This document shows positions 54,976-63,612 of a DNA stretch of 64,000 bases, in pieces. Position 1 is the stretch's first letter. Every line of letters begins with the position of its first letter. A model generated the notes under the pieces. That model was not told the DNA's origin. It saw only the letters and a program-made list of their open reading frames with translations, and did no database searches. This stretch comes from Branchiibius cervicis (GTDB taxonomy: Bacteria > Actinomycetota > Actinomycetes > Actinomycetales > Dermatophilaceae), in contig NZ_JBHSWJ010000002.1 of the NCBI RefSeq assembly GCF_042661605.1, forward strand, positions 1,240,001 through 1,304,000, given 5' to 3'. The position numbers were made by a program, and so were the translations under genes.

Positions 54976-57177
54976 ATGGCAACTCGCAAGAAGAACGACC
55001 GACCATTGGCACCGGGCGCCCCGGCTTCGGAACGACCCGCGCTGAGCGAGCCTGCTCGACCGCGCGGTCCTCTTCCGCCCAAGCCTGATCAAGCCGGTCC
55101 GGACACCGTCACTGCGACCGGAGTGCCGACCGGTGTCGCACCGGAGGCCGTCGCCCAGCAGGGGAAGTACCTGACGACAGCTCACGGCACGCGGCTGCGC
55201 GACAGTGACCACTCACTGCGCGCCGGGGCTCGTGGCCCGGCGCTGCTGCAGGACCACCATTTGCGCGAGAAGGTCAGCCACTTCGATCATGAGCGGATCC
55301 CCGAACGAGTCGTCCACGCCCGGGGAGCCGCAGCCCACGGAACCTTCGTCGCCAACGGGGCGGCTCGCAACATCTGCGCAGCGCGATTCCTTCGCAGGGG
55401 AGCATCGACACCGGTCTTCGTGCGCTTCTCCACCGTGCTGGGCTCGCGAGGCTCAGCTGACTTGGCTAGGGACACAAGAGGATTCGCGACACGCTTCTAT
55501 ACCGACGAGGGCAACTACGACCTGGTCGGCAACAACATTCCCGTCTTCTTCATCCAGGACGGCATCAAGTTCCCCGATGTGATCCACGCGGGCAAGCCGC
55601 ACCCGGACCGGGAGATCCCGCAGGCACAGAGTGCGCACGACACCTTCTGGGATTTCGTGTCGCTGCACACCGAGGCCCAGGCGCACACGATCTGGAACAT
55701 GTCCGATCGGGGACTGCCGCGGTCCTTCCGCACGATGGAGGGCTTCGGCGTCCACACGTTCCGGCTGGCCAACGCCAAGGGTGATACCAGTCTCGTCAAG
55801 TTCCATTGGAAGCCGCGGCTGGGAGTGCACTCCGTGACGTGGGAAGAAGCGCAGCTCGCCAGCGGTGCCGATCCGGACTACCACCGGCGGGATCTGGCCG
55901 ATGCCATCGAGGCCGGCGCCTACCCTCAGTGGGATCTCGGCGTGCAGGTGATGCCGGACGACCAGGACGGCTACTACGAGGGCATCGACCTGCTGGATCC
56001 CACCAAGTTCGTACCCGAAGAACAGGTGCCGGTGCAGGTGATCGGCACCATGACGCTCGATCGCAACCCGACCAACTACTTCGCTGAGACCGAACAGGTC
56101 GCGTTCAACCCGGCGAACCTGGTGCCTGGAATCGACGTCACCAACGACCCGCTGCTCCAGGCCCGACTCTTCTCCTACCTGGACACGCAACTGACCCGGC
56201 TCGGCGGACCTAACTGGAACCAGTTGCCGATCAACCGGGCGCACGTGCCGATCAACGACATGTTGCGCGACGGCTTCCACCAGAGTGCAGTGCACGGCGG
56301 GGTGGCGCCCTACCGGCCCAACTCTCTTGACGGGGGTTGCCCGTTCACCGCCGGCGCAAAGGATGGGGCGTTCATCGAGGTGCCGGAGACGGTCGCGGAG
56401 TCGGTCAAGGAGCGGCGGGCACCCACGAGCTTCGACGACCACTTCTCGCAGGTGTCGTTGTTCTACCGCTCGATGACTCCGGTCGAGCAGGACCACATCG
56501 TCGCGGCGTACTCCTTCGAGCTGGCCAAGTGTTTCGAGGAGCCGATCCGAGTCCGGCAGTTGGCGGCGCTGGCCAACGTCGACGCTGGGCTGTGCGCCCG
56601 GGTCGCACAGAGTCTGGGGTTGGACGCTCCGGAAGCGACGGTGCCACCGGCCGATCAGGAAGTCAGCCCGGCACTGTCCCAGGTCGGTGGCAGGTGGCCG
56701 CTCGACGGACGTCAGGTGGGCGTGGTGATCGGCGAGGACAGTCCGGCCAAGGACGTATCTACGGTGCTGGCAGCGTTCGACAACGCCGGGGTCACCCCTC
56801 TTGTGGTTGCTGCTCACGGTGGAACCGTCGCGCAGACGACGGTGCAGCGGACCTTCGCCACCGCTGCGTCGATCGAGTTCGACGCGTTGGTCGTCGTCGG
56901 CGCTCCCGGTCCGGCACCTGACGCCCAGCCGAGCGTGGACGCGAAGGCCGGCGCGGCACCCGCGGCACCGGTTGATCCGCGCGTCGTGAAACTACTGCAG
57001 GAGACGTGGCGGCACTGCAAGGCCATCGCGGCAGTGGGGGACCCGACGGCGCTGGAAGTGGCTGGTGTGTCGACTGATGCGCCCGGCGTCAGCGTCGGCA
57101 CTGCGGATGAGGTCACGGACGGCGTTCTGGCGGGGTTGGCGATGCACCGGGCGTGGGAGCGGTTCCCGGCGGGTTGA
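54976..57177 (+). CDS. katE: Large-subunit (clade 2, HPII-type) catalase
   Basis: 733 residues, against about 480 for small catalases. The haem-pocket His lies in RVVHARGAAAHGTF, the Asn in YDLVGNNIPVFFIQDGIKFPD (region), and the proximal Tyr in ARLFSYLDTQLTRLG. The C-terminal 150 residues form a flavodoxin-like domain (VGVVIGEDSPAKDV, LVVVGAPG), typical of clade 2. It destroys hydrogen peroxide. ATG at 54976 has GAGAGAGGGA upstream. Confidence 0.95.
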   Translation: MATRKKNDRPLAPGAPASERPALSEPARPRGPLPPKPDQAGPDTVTATGVPTGVAPEAVAQQGKYLTTAHGTRLRDSDHSLRAGARGPALLQDHHLREKVSHFDHERIPERVVHARGAAAHGTFVANGAARNICAARFLRRGASTPVFVRFSTVLGSRGSADLARDTRGFATRFYTDEGNYDLVGNNIPVFFIQDGIKFPDVIHAGKPHPDREIPQAQSAHDTFWDFVSLHTEAQAHTIWNMSDRGLPRSFRTMEGFGVHTFRLANAKGDTSLVKFHWKPRLGVHSVTWEEAQLASGADPDYHRRDLADAIEAGAYPQWDLGVQVMPDDQDGYYEGIDLLDPTKFVPEEQVPVQVIGTMTLDRNPTNYFAETEQVAFNPANLVPGIDVTNDPLLQARLFSYLDTQLTRLGGPNWNQLPINRAHVPINDMLRDGFHQSAVHGGVAPYRPNSLDGGCPFTAGAKDGAFIEVPETVAESVKERRAPTSFDDHFSQVSLFYRSMTPVEQDHIVAAYSFELAKCFEEPIRVRQLAALANVDAGLCARVAQSLGLDAPEATVPPADQEVSPALSQVGGRWPLDGRQVGVVIGEDSPAKDVSTVLAAFDNAGVTPLVVAAHGGTVAQTTVQRTFATAASIEFDALVVVGAPGPAPDAQPSVDAKAGAAPAAPVDPRVVKLLQETWRHCKAIAAVGDPTALEVAGVSTDAPGVSVGTADEVTDGVLAGLAMHRAWERFPAG

Positions 57178-57212
57178 AACTGAACGGGAAGGCGGCGCGT
57201 GAGGTGGCCGCC

Positions 57213-58265
57213 TCACCGGCGTGGGTCGATGATCGTCGTACCCGCGCCGGCCGTCGCGGCCATGGCGGGCAAGGCTGAGGCCGCCTCGGCGAGGCCGATC
57301 GTGCCCGCGATGAGCGCGGCCGGATCGAGCGTGCCGGCGGCGACCATCTGCAGCATCGGCGGATAATCGGCCGCGGCCATCCCGTGACTGCCCAGCACGT
57401 CCAGTTCCCACGCGATGACCCGCGCCATCGGCAGAGGGCTGGTGCCGTCGTCGCTGGGCAGCAACCCCACCTGCACGTGCCGACCACGGCGGCGCAGACC
57501 GAGTACGGCGGTCGCGGCCGTGACTGGCGACCCCACCGCGTCGACGGACACGTGGCTGCCTCCGGCGGTCAGGTCGTGGATCCTGGCCGCGATATCAGTT
57601 GGAGTGTCGGCGGCATCGGTCTGGATGACAGCGTCGGCCCCAAGACCGGTCGCGGTGGCGAGCGGGGCGGGGGAGCGGTCCACGGCCACAACCCGCCCAC
57701 CGAGTGCTTTCGCGATCATGACGAGGGACAGGCCGACGCCTCCGGCGCCCACCACGGTGACCCACTCGTGCGGGTGCAGGCGGGCTCGGGCGGTCAAAGC
57801 CCGGTAGGCGGTCGCGAAGCGGCAACCGAGGAGCGCTGCCGCCTCGAAGCCGACGTTTTCCGGGATCGCGATCAGGTTGGTGTCGGCGGCATGGATGACG
57901 ACCTGCTCGGCGAACGACCCGGCGTGGGTGAATCCCGGTTGCTGCTGGCGCGGGCAGACCTGGGCGTTGCCCGACCGGCACCATTCGCAGTCGCCGCAAC
58001 CCTCGACGAACGGAGAGGTGACACGGTCGCCGACGTGCCACCGTGAGACGCCGTCGCCGACTGCGCTGACGACGCCGGCGAACTCGTGGCCGGGCACATG
58101 CGGCAGGACGACGTCATCGTCGTGTCCGGACCATGCGTGCCAGTCGCTGCGGCACAAACCGGTAGCCACCACGTCGATGAGCACCGCGCCCGCCGGTACG
58201 TCTGGAGTAGCGAGTTCCTTGATCGCCAGAGGCCCGCGGAACTCTTCCATCACCAGCGCACGCAT
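57213..58265 (-). CDS. Zinc-dependent alcohol dehydrogenase (MDR superfamily)
   Basis: 350 residues. Catalytic zinc ligands are in TGLCRSDWHAW and PGHEFAG; the structural zinc set is CGDCEWCRSGNAQVC; the NAD(P) site is VTVVGAGGVGLSLVMIAKALG (region) with an acidic VAVDRS, which favours NAD. Substrate not clear. ATG at 58263-58265. It is convergent with katE. Confidence 0.9.
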   Translation of the reverse strand: MRALVMEEFRGPLAIKELATPDVPAGAVLIDVVATGLCRSDWHAWSGHDDDVVLPHVPGHEFAGVVSAVGDGVSRWHVGDRVTSPFVEGCGDCEWCRSGNAQVCPRQQQPGFTHAGSFAEQVVIHAADTNLIAIPENVGFEAAALLGCRFATAYRALTARARLHPHEWVTVVGAGGVGLSLVMIAKALGGRVVAVDRSPAPLATATGLGADAVIQTDAADTPTDIAARIHDLTAGGSHVSVDAVGSPVTAATAVLGLRRRGRHVQVGLLPSDDGTSPLPMARVIAWELDVLGSHGMAAADYPPMLQMVAAGTLDPAALIAGTIGLAEAASALPAMAATAGAGTTIIDPRR

Positions 58266-58389
58266 TCGCTACCTCCCGCTCCGGCTGTCCGTGCGGCGCC
58301 AGTGTCTCAGAGTGGTGCGTCCACATCCGACGCCGTCCAGGAGCGTGCTGCGACGGACGGTGGCAGCAGTGTCGGCACAATGAACGCTT

Positions 58390-58908
58390 GTGGGGAACAG
58401 CGAGCGACTCGACGTACGTCCGATCGGCGATCACGAATGGGAGCTGATCAGATGGTTGTGGCAGGCCTATCGCGCAGACATGGCCGGGATCGTCGGAGCA
58501 CTCCCGTACTCCGATGGCCGCTACCAGGCCAGAAAGGTGGACCGGTTGCCTCACCCGGACACGGCCGTGTACCTGGTGTGGCGTCCCCACCCCAACACCG
58601 GGGAGGACTCTCCTGTCGCGTTTGCGCTGGTGGAGGGATTCGACACCGAGGTCAGGTCCATCGGTGCGTTCTGGGTGGCACCCGCCGCACGCCGCGATCG
58701 AGTCGGGAAACGTTTTGCGCTGAATGTGATTGGTCGATACCCGGGACAGTGGACGATTACCTTCCAGCACGAAAACATCGTCGCAGCGGAGTTCTGGCGA
58801 CAGGTCGCCAACGCGGCCTTCGGGCCGGAGCGTTGGTTCGAGGAACGGCGACCCGTCCCGGGCCGTCCCGGGATCCCACCGGACCACTGGATCCGCACAG
58901 TGTCGTAG
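58390..58908 (+). CDS. GNAT family acetyltransferase-like protein
   Basis: 172 residues. The central block GAFWVAPAARRDRVGKRFAL carries the acetyl-CoA-binding pattern, and WTITFQHENIVAAEFWRQVA is the GNAT C-terminal helix with N-x-x-A-x-x-F-W. Such proteins acylate amines or antibiotics; the substrate is unknown. GTG at 58390 is the start. Codon use is slightly less GC-biased than in the core genes. Confidence 0.78.
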   Translation: MGNSERLDVRPIGDHEWELIRWLWQAYRADMAGIVGALPYSDGRYQARKVDRLPHPDTAVYLVWRPHPNTGEDSPVAFALVEGFDTEVRSIGAFWVAPAARRDRVGKRFALNVIGRYPGQWTITFQHENIVAAEFWRQVANAAFGPERWFEERRPVPGRPGIPPDHWIRTVS

Positions 58909-58980
58909 CGGTACTCGGCCGCTACCAGGATCGACGTGAAGCGTATCGAACAGCAGTCAACCGCGTTCTTGCGCAGGACA

Positions 58981-59005
58981 ATATGGCTTTGCAGGTCGCC
59001 CAGGT
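58981..59005 (+). repeat. Near-copy of the start of the HhH-GPD gene
   Basis: Bases 58981-59005 match 59761-59785 at 23 of 25 positions and include the same ATG GCT TTG CAG opening. The downstream sequence diverges, so only the first codons of a MALQVAQ-type reading frame are kept here. It may be a relic of a duplicated gene. Confidence 0.5.
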
Positions 59006-59093
59006 GCCCGTCTTCATTGACGCAGCGGCTGCGTCGGCGTTCGCGCCACCTCGGCCGCGGCGCCGGAGTACTCGGTGTTAGTGCGCGTACTGT

Positions 59094-59458
59094 TCACTGC
59101 AACCAGCCGCTGATCGTGTCGTGCGCGCCGGACACCAGCATGATGGCGAAGTACACCACCACCGGAATACTGGTGATTGCGGCAACGGCCAACATGACCA
59201 GGCGTCCTTTCGCGGCGGTCGCAGTACTCATCATCGGCACGCAAGCGGACACATCGACGTCGGGAACGGGCTGTGACGTCCTGGACAGTGCCTGTCGGTG
59301 CGATCCCGGGGAGGGGCGATCGCGCGCGGGTCGGGCTGAACGGTCAGGCTGCTCGTGCCCAGGTGGGGAAGATCGTCGAACGGGTTGCGCCGCGGTAGCG
59401 CGCCATCGCCCACGGCAGCGATGTCCGCAGCGCCCGAGGCTCCCTGTCGTCTGCTCAT
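59094..59458 (-). CDS. Small single-helix membrane protein of unknown function, probably frameshifted
   Basis: The start frame from ATG at 59456-59458 reads RRNPFDDLPHLGTSSLTVQPD and the other frame gives PVPDVDVSACVPMMSTATAA and a hydrophobic helix LVMLAVAAITSIPVVVYFAI. One added base in the run of four G at 59308-59311 joins them into about 121 residues with one C-terminal membrane helix. I do not recognise the family. The joined model is an inference from coding-like sequence in both parts. Confidence 0.45.
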
Positions 59459-59749
59459 ACCGGAACATAACGCCCGGCGGGTTGTCATTGCTAGAGCTTC
59501 CCTGCTCATCCGATAGCATTGGATCCTGGTCGACCAGCCTGCTCGTTCCGTCTCAGGTGCTGTCGCAGGTCAACGAGGCGCCCCGCTGTGACGTGTCTGG
59601 TGCGACCGTCCGGTGGCGAGCAGCAGAGAGCAGCAGAAATGCGCCAGACGTGAGGAGCCGCAGTGCCTGCGCTACCGGTACAACGAATGCTCCCGCTACC
59701 AGCGACCGGCCCGACGTCAGCGATGCTCGAGGGATCGTTGACCAAGTCC
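59459..59749. other. Intergenic region without a supported gene
   Basis: Open frames exist on both strands (for example the minus-strand frame from 59506 to 59745), but none has a family match, conserved-looking composition or ribosome site. I see only the promoter of the downstream HhH-GPD gene. Confidence 0.5.
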
Positions 59750-59755
59750 TAGGCT
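59750..59755 (+). promoter_or_regulatory. -10 element TAGGCT, leaderless type
   Basis: TAGGCT ends 7 bases before the ATG at 59763. Confidence 0.5.
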
Positions 59756-59762
59756 GATCGAT

Positions 59763-60326
59763 ATGGCTTTGCAGATTGCCCAGGACCCGGCCGCCGACGA
59801 AGTGCTGTCAAGCGATCCCTTCGGACTCCTGGTGGGCATGCTGCTGGACCAGCAGTTCCCCATGGAGCGGGCGTTCGGGGGGCCGTTCAAGATCAAGCAG
59901 CGCTTCGGCACATTGTCACCGGAGAAGATCGCCGCGGCCGATCCCGACGCATTTGCCGATCTGTGTGCGACCCCGCCGTCAATCCACCGGTACGGGCGTT
60001 CGATGGCCGGCCGGGTGCAGCAGCTGGCCGTGGTGGTGCGAGATGAATACGGCGGCGATGCGGCCTCGATCTGGACCACGGCGTCTTCGGCGGCGGAGCT
60101 GTTGAAGCGGCTCAAGGCACTTCCTGGGTTCGGCGATCAGAAAGCCCGCATCTTCGCTGCACTGCTGGGCAAGCAGCTGGGTGTGCAACCTGACGGTTGG
60201 CGCGAAGTCATCGGCCCGTACGCCGAGCCCGGCAGTTTCCGTTCGGTCGCTGACGTCGTTGACGAGGCGTCGCTGCAGAAGGTGCGGGAGTTCAAGAAGG
60301 CTGCGAAAGCAGCGACCAAGGGCTGA
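59763..60326 (+). CDS. HhH-GPD-type base excision DNA repair protein
   Basis: 187 residues. The helix-hairpin-helix segment LKALPGFGDQKARIFAALLGKQLG (about residues 117-140) and the N-terminal FGLLVGMLLDQQFPMERAF match the small actinobacterial HhH-GPD glycosylase family. The catalytic Lys or Asp of classical Nth/MutY enzymes is not plain, so glycosylase activity is inferred from family. A perfect run of six G (59877-59882) is intact here. Confidence 0.85.
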   Translation: MALQIAQDPAADEVLSSDPFGLLVGMLLDQQFPMERAFGGPFKIKQRFGTLSPEKIAAADPDAFADLCATPPSIHRYGRSMAGRVQQLAVVVRDEYGGDAASIWTTASSAAELLKRLKALPGFGDQKARIFAALLGKQLGVQPDGWREVIGPYAEPGSFRSVADVVDEASLQKVREFKKAAKAATKG

Positions 60327-60475
60327 GGCTTACCAACGACGGAAAGGTCTGCGGGCCGCCAATAGGTGCATAGGTCCCTGTCAACCTTTGGTCAAGAACA
60401 TTGCTTTCCGATGTGTGGCGCGGATAGCAAGGGAGGCACCCCTTGTTACGCAACGCGATACGGAGCGATCTGACG

Positions 60476-61264
60476 ATGAAGACCATGCCGAAAACAGCCC
60501 TGACCCTCCTCGCGGCAGCGACCCTGTCCAGCGGAGTCATGGCATCGGCCCACGCTGCACCAACCCAGACGACAGCACCGGGCGGCCGGGTTCTGCAGAT
60601 CCACCAGGCTGCGAGCAAGAGCGCCGCCGCGCAGGTGACGCCAAAGATCATCGGCGGCACGAGCACCACCTCGCCGTACATCGTCCAATTGGTGTTCGGG
60701 CAGTCAGACGGGACGTACGGCTGTACCGGAGAAGCCATCTCGGCGACCTGGGTTCTGACCGCTCAGCATTGCATCGACGGCACGCAGTGGATGGACGTCT
60801 ACTACAGCAACAGCACCAGCAACCCCGGCACCCCGGTGGCGGCCGACGCGGTCTACGGGTCGTCGTACGGCGATGTGGCCCTGGTGCACCTGTCGGCGTC
60901 CAAGTCGATCTCCACCTATGGCTCGCTCGCCTCGTCGTACACGGCGAAGTCCGGCGACACCGGGACGATCTACGGCTACGGGCTGCGCGCCAACCAGCAG
61001 CAAAGCACCGGCCTCTACAAGGCGACAGTCAACGTGCTCGGGTCGAGCACGGATGCCTACAACGGTCGGGCAGTCCACGTGCAAGGTGTCAACGGCGCGA
61101 GCAACCACGGTGACTCCGGTGGTCCGTTGATCGTGGGCGGCAAGATCGTCGGCGTCTGCTCGACCGGTGACCAGGCTGACCCCGGTTCGAACGTCAACGC
61201 CACCTCGAACTACGCGAACCTGACTGCTAGCCGGTCCTGGATCAAGTCGACCTCTGGAGTCTGA
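60476..61264 (+). CDS. Secreted trypsin-like serine protease (S1 family)
   Basis: 262 residues. A signal peptide (KTALTLLAAATLSSG, cut near AHA) and a pro-segment lead to the mature start IIGGTSTT. The catalytic triad is His in TAQHC, Asp in YGDVALVH, and Ser in HGDSGGPL. A chymotrypsin-type extracellular protease. ATG at 60476 is used because the signal peptide starts there; an upstream TTG at 60443 is possible. The gene is followed by a terminator. Confidence 0.9.
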   Translation: MKTMPKTALTLLAAATLSSGVMASAHAAPTQTTAPGGRVLQIHQAASKSAAAQVTPKIIGGTSTTSPYIVQLVFGQSDGTYGCTGEAISATWVLTAQHCIDGTQWMDVYYSNSTSNPGTPVAADAVYGSSYGDVALVHLSASKSISTYGSLASSYTAKSGDTGTIYGYGLRANQQQSTGLYKATVNVLGSSTDAYNGRAVHVQGVNGASNHGDSGGPLIVGGKIVGVCSTGDQADPGSNVNATSNYANLTASRSWIKSTSGV

Positions 61265-61287
61265 TCGACCGCACCGCAAACGACACC

Positions 61288-61326
61288 GTGAATCGGCCAA
61301 CACCCCTGCGGTGTTGGTCGATTCAC
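61288..61326. terminator. Bidirectional terminator between convergent genes
   Basis: A 17-bp stem with one G-T pair and a 5-base loop lies between the protease gene and the VOC-protein gene. Its right arm overlaps the last codons of the latter. Confidence 0.75.
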
Positions 61327-61742
61327 GTGTTGTTAGACGACGGCTCGCCGAAATCGACCATCCAGCGAACCCCGAACTCATCGGTCAGTTCGCCGTAGTA
61401 GTCGCCCCAGGGCGCCTGTTTCAGCGGTAGTTCGATGGTGCCGTTCTCCGCCAGAGCATCCCACCAGCCGCGCACGACGTGCGGCTCGTCGCCGGTGATC
61501 GCCACGACGCCGTTGGGTGGCAAGTCGACGGAGCTGGGTACGTCCGCGCCCATCAGAGTCGGACCGGCTGCGGTCCGCAAGAAACCGTGCATCACCCAGT
61601 CCTTCTCGGCGTCGTCCACGGGCATGTCGAACATCGAGAACGGCGCCAGGTCGAGCTCGCCGCCGAAGATGGCGTGGTATTTCGTCATGGCTTCACGTGC
61701 GTTGCCACGGAAGCTCAGGTATGGGTTGAGACGGGTGGTCAT
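61323..61742 (-). CDS. VOC/PhnB-like (glyoxalase superfamily) protein
   Basis: 139 residues beginning LNPYLSFRGNAREAMTKYHAIFGGE (region), with MHGFLRTAAGPTLMGADVP and a C-terminal LKQAPWGDYYGELTDEFGVRW. This is the PhnB-like group, one beta-alpha-beta-beta-beta pair. Most are of unknown activity. ATG at 61740-61742. Confidence 0.88.
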   Translation of the reverse strand: MTTRLNPYLSFRGNAREAMTKYHAIFGGELDLAPFSMFDMPVDDAEKDWVMHGFLRTAAGPTLMGADVPSSVDLPPNGVVAITGDEPHVVRGWWDALAENGTIELPLKQAPWGDYYGELTDEFGVRWMVDFGEPSSNNT

Positions 61743-61847
61743 GGTGACTCCTCAGGGACCGGGCGGTTCCTTCGAGACTAGCCGCCCACCCCGGCGAGGT
61801 CCGGTGCTCCAGCCAGCACTCAGCCTGGCCAATGAGCGACATCATTC

Positions 61848-62105
61848 GTGCACCGCAGAGGTTTCCTGATCACGACCGCGCTGACGGTGCTGGGCCTGGC
61901 GGGTTGCTCGTCGCAGACCGCGAAGCCAGCCCCGCCCGCCTTGTCAAACAGTGGTACGCCCGCGCCTGCGAAGCGGCAGTTCGGTGCTCCGAGCGGAATC
62001 GTAAAAGCTCTTGTGCCCCATGGCACCGTCTACGCGCCGCAGGCAGCGGTCACAATCTCGCGCCCGTGGTCGAGGCCGGCCGGGTGGTCATGGCTCCTCC
62101 TGTGA
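61848..62105 (+). pseudogene. Truncated lipoprotein, possibly the 5' relic of a polysaccharide-deacetylase-like gene
   Basis: A GTG frame encodes RRGFLITTALTVLGLAGCSS, a good lipoprotein signal, then a Pro/Ala linker and HGTVYAPQ, but it ends after 85 residues. Another frame just after reads GSGHNLAPVVEAG, which slightly resembles the GSGNNLALTVDDG entry to polysaccharide deacetylases. The rest of any such domain is absent. Short lipoprotein or decayed gene; both are possible. Confidence 0.35.
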
Positions 62106-62166
62106 TGGGGTGCTCCGACCGTAAACGCGTAGTCCGAGAACCTGCCAGTGCGAGAGGCTGTCGGGT

Positions 62167-62697
62167 ATGACCGATCCGCGCACCGCTCCGCCGCTGCAGG
62201 GCACTGAGATCAACACCCTGCTGGGCTTCCTGCAATACCACCGAGACACCTTGCTCATGAAGGTCGATGGGTTGGAGCAAGTGCAGTTGAACACGCGATT
62301 CGCCCCGTCAGAGATGACGCTTGGCGGCCTGATGAAGCACGTTGCGTTCGTTGAAGACTATTGGTTTCAGGACATCCTGCTTGGCGCACAGATGCCGGAG
62401 CCGTGGGCGTCGGCGGACTGGGAGGCGGACCGGGACTGGGATTGGCACAGTGCCACCAGTGACAGCCCGATGCAGTTGCGGATGTTCGTGCTGCGGGCGC
62501 GGGAGCGGTCGGATCGCGCCATCGCGGCATGTATGCGGGCTGAGCGTCTGGACACGCTTTCGCAGCGCGCGGACCGGCGCACGGGTCAGCCGTTCACCCT
62601 GCGGTGGATCATGCTGCACCTGATCGAGGAGTACGCGCGGCACAACGGGCACGCGGACCTCATCCGGGAGTCCATCGACGGTTCAACCGGCGACTAA
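62167..62697 (+). CDS. DinB/DUF664 family protein (mycothiol-transferase-like fold)
   Basis: 176 residues. A four-helix DinB-like domain with GFLQYHRDTLLMKVDGLEQ, LGGLMKHVAFVEDYWF (metal His) and LHLIEEYARHNGHADLIRE (two metal His) matches DUF664. Members act as metal-dependent thiol transferases with mycothiol or bacillithiol; substrate unknown here. The end overlaps the sucrase-ferredoxin-like gene by 15 bases on the opposite strand. Confidence 0.87.
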   Translation: MTDPRTAPPLQGTEINTLLGFLQYHRDTLLMKVDGLEQVQLNTRFAPSEMTLGGLMKHVAFVEDYWFQDILLGAQMPEPWASADWEADRDWDWHSATSDSPMQLRMFVLRARERSDRAIAACMRAERLDTLSQRADRRTGQPFTLRWIMLHLIEEYARHNGHADLIRESIDGSTGD

Positions 62698-63612
62698 CAC
62701 CTCGAAGAAGGACGATGGCTTAGCCACCTTCAGGCAGGAGTCTTTGAGCTCCGGGCCAGCCATACGACGTACGTCCACCGGCCAACTCCGCCCGTCCCGA
62801 TGGGTGACCTGACCGCGCCACCCGTCGCCGTCGGGCTGCAGTTCGGTGCTCAAGGCACGCAGCGACGTCTCCGAGATCGATTGGCGGACAACGGACTCCG
62901 CTGCCTGCGCCGGGGGACTGAGGACCGAACGGCCCCGGTCGTACGCCGAGTGATTGAGTTCCGCCGGAATCTCGCCGTTGCGCTCGGCCGGGATGATCGA
63001 GGCGGCAGACTCTGTGGTCAGTCGTGCATACGTCTGCCCCGACGGCAACGCGATCCCGGTGGGCGCGAAGCGGTGGCCGCCGGTATGCGAGCACTCCCAC
63101 ACCTGCCCCGGGAACTGCTCCTGCAACGCCAACGCGATGGGCCGGCCGCGCACGGCGCAGCAGACGTCCCGCTTGCTGTTGGTGCAGATCAGCAGCGCCG
63201 GGTCACGGGTCTCGTCGAAGGTGTCGAGCACTTCGGTGACGGCATCGGGGTCGTCGCCGGCCAGCAGCGGCCACGGCGTCCGAAGCAACTGAGACGGGTC
63301 GTCAACTGACCCGACGATCAACCACGGGTCCGTCGCCAAGCCGCCGGCGATCAACACGGTCGGCTCGGCAGTGCCGGCGTCGACATGGCGACCGGGACGG
63401 CGGATCAGCAGCAGCCGGCCGCCGTGGTCCGAACATGCCTGCGCCAGAGCCGATCCCACCCCTGGATCGAGGTGTGATTCAGTGATGGCCTCGCGACCCC
63501 ACGGACCGTTCTGCTCCAGGGCCACCCAGAACGCAGCCCGGGATGCGGTGCCCAGAGCGGGCAGGCCGGCGTCGTCCCATTGTGCTGAGCAGGAGTCCGC
63601 GGCGAAGCTCAC
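62683..63612 (-). CDS. Sucrase/ferredoxin-like (thioredoxin-like [2Fe-2S]) protein
   Basis: 309 residues. The C-terminal part has LLICTNSKRDVCCAVRGRP and VWECSHTGGHRFAPTGIALPSG, the cysteine pattern of the sucrase/ferredoxin-like family. GTG at 63610-63612 overlaps the parC stop (GTGA), so it is coupled to parC. Its biochemical role is unknown. Confidence 0.87.
   Translation of the reverse strand: MSFAADSCSAQWDDAGLPALGTASRAAFWVALEQNGPWGREAITESHLDPGVGSALAQACSDHGGRLLLIRRPGRHVDAGTAEPTVLIAGGLATDPWLIVGSVDDPSQLLRTPWPLLAGDDPDAVTEVLDTFDETRDPALLICTNSKRDVCCAVRGRPIALALQEQFPGQVWECSHTGGHRFAPTGIALPSGQTYARLTTESAASIIPAERNGEIPAELNHSAYDRGRSVLSPPAQAAESVVRQSISETSLRALSTELQPDGDGWRGQVTHRDGRSWPVDVRRMAGPELKDSCLKVAKPSSFFEVLVAG

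Noticed and set aside
59482..59515. TTGTCATTG on the plus strand
   Set aside because: The -10 position is not TAnnnT at the required spacing and no gene starts nearby.
58936..59757. 273-codon plus-strand open frame across the katE-parC interval
   Set aside because: Basic, low-complexity translation with no family motif; it runs antisense to a more gene-like minus-strand reading.
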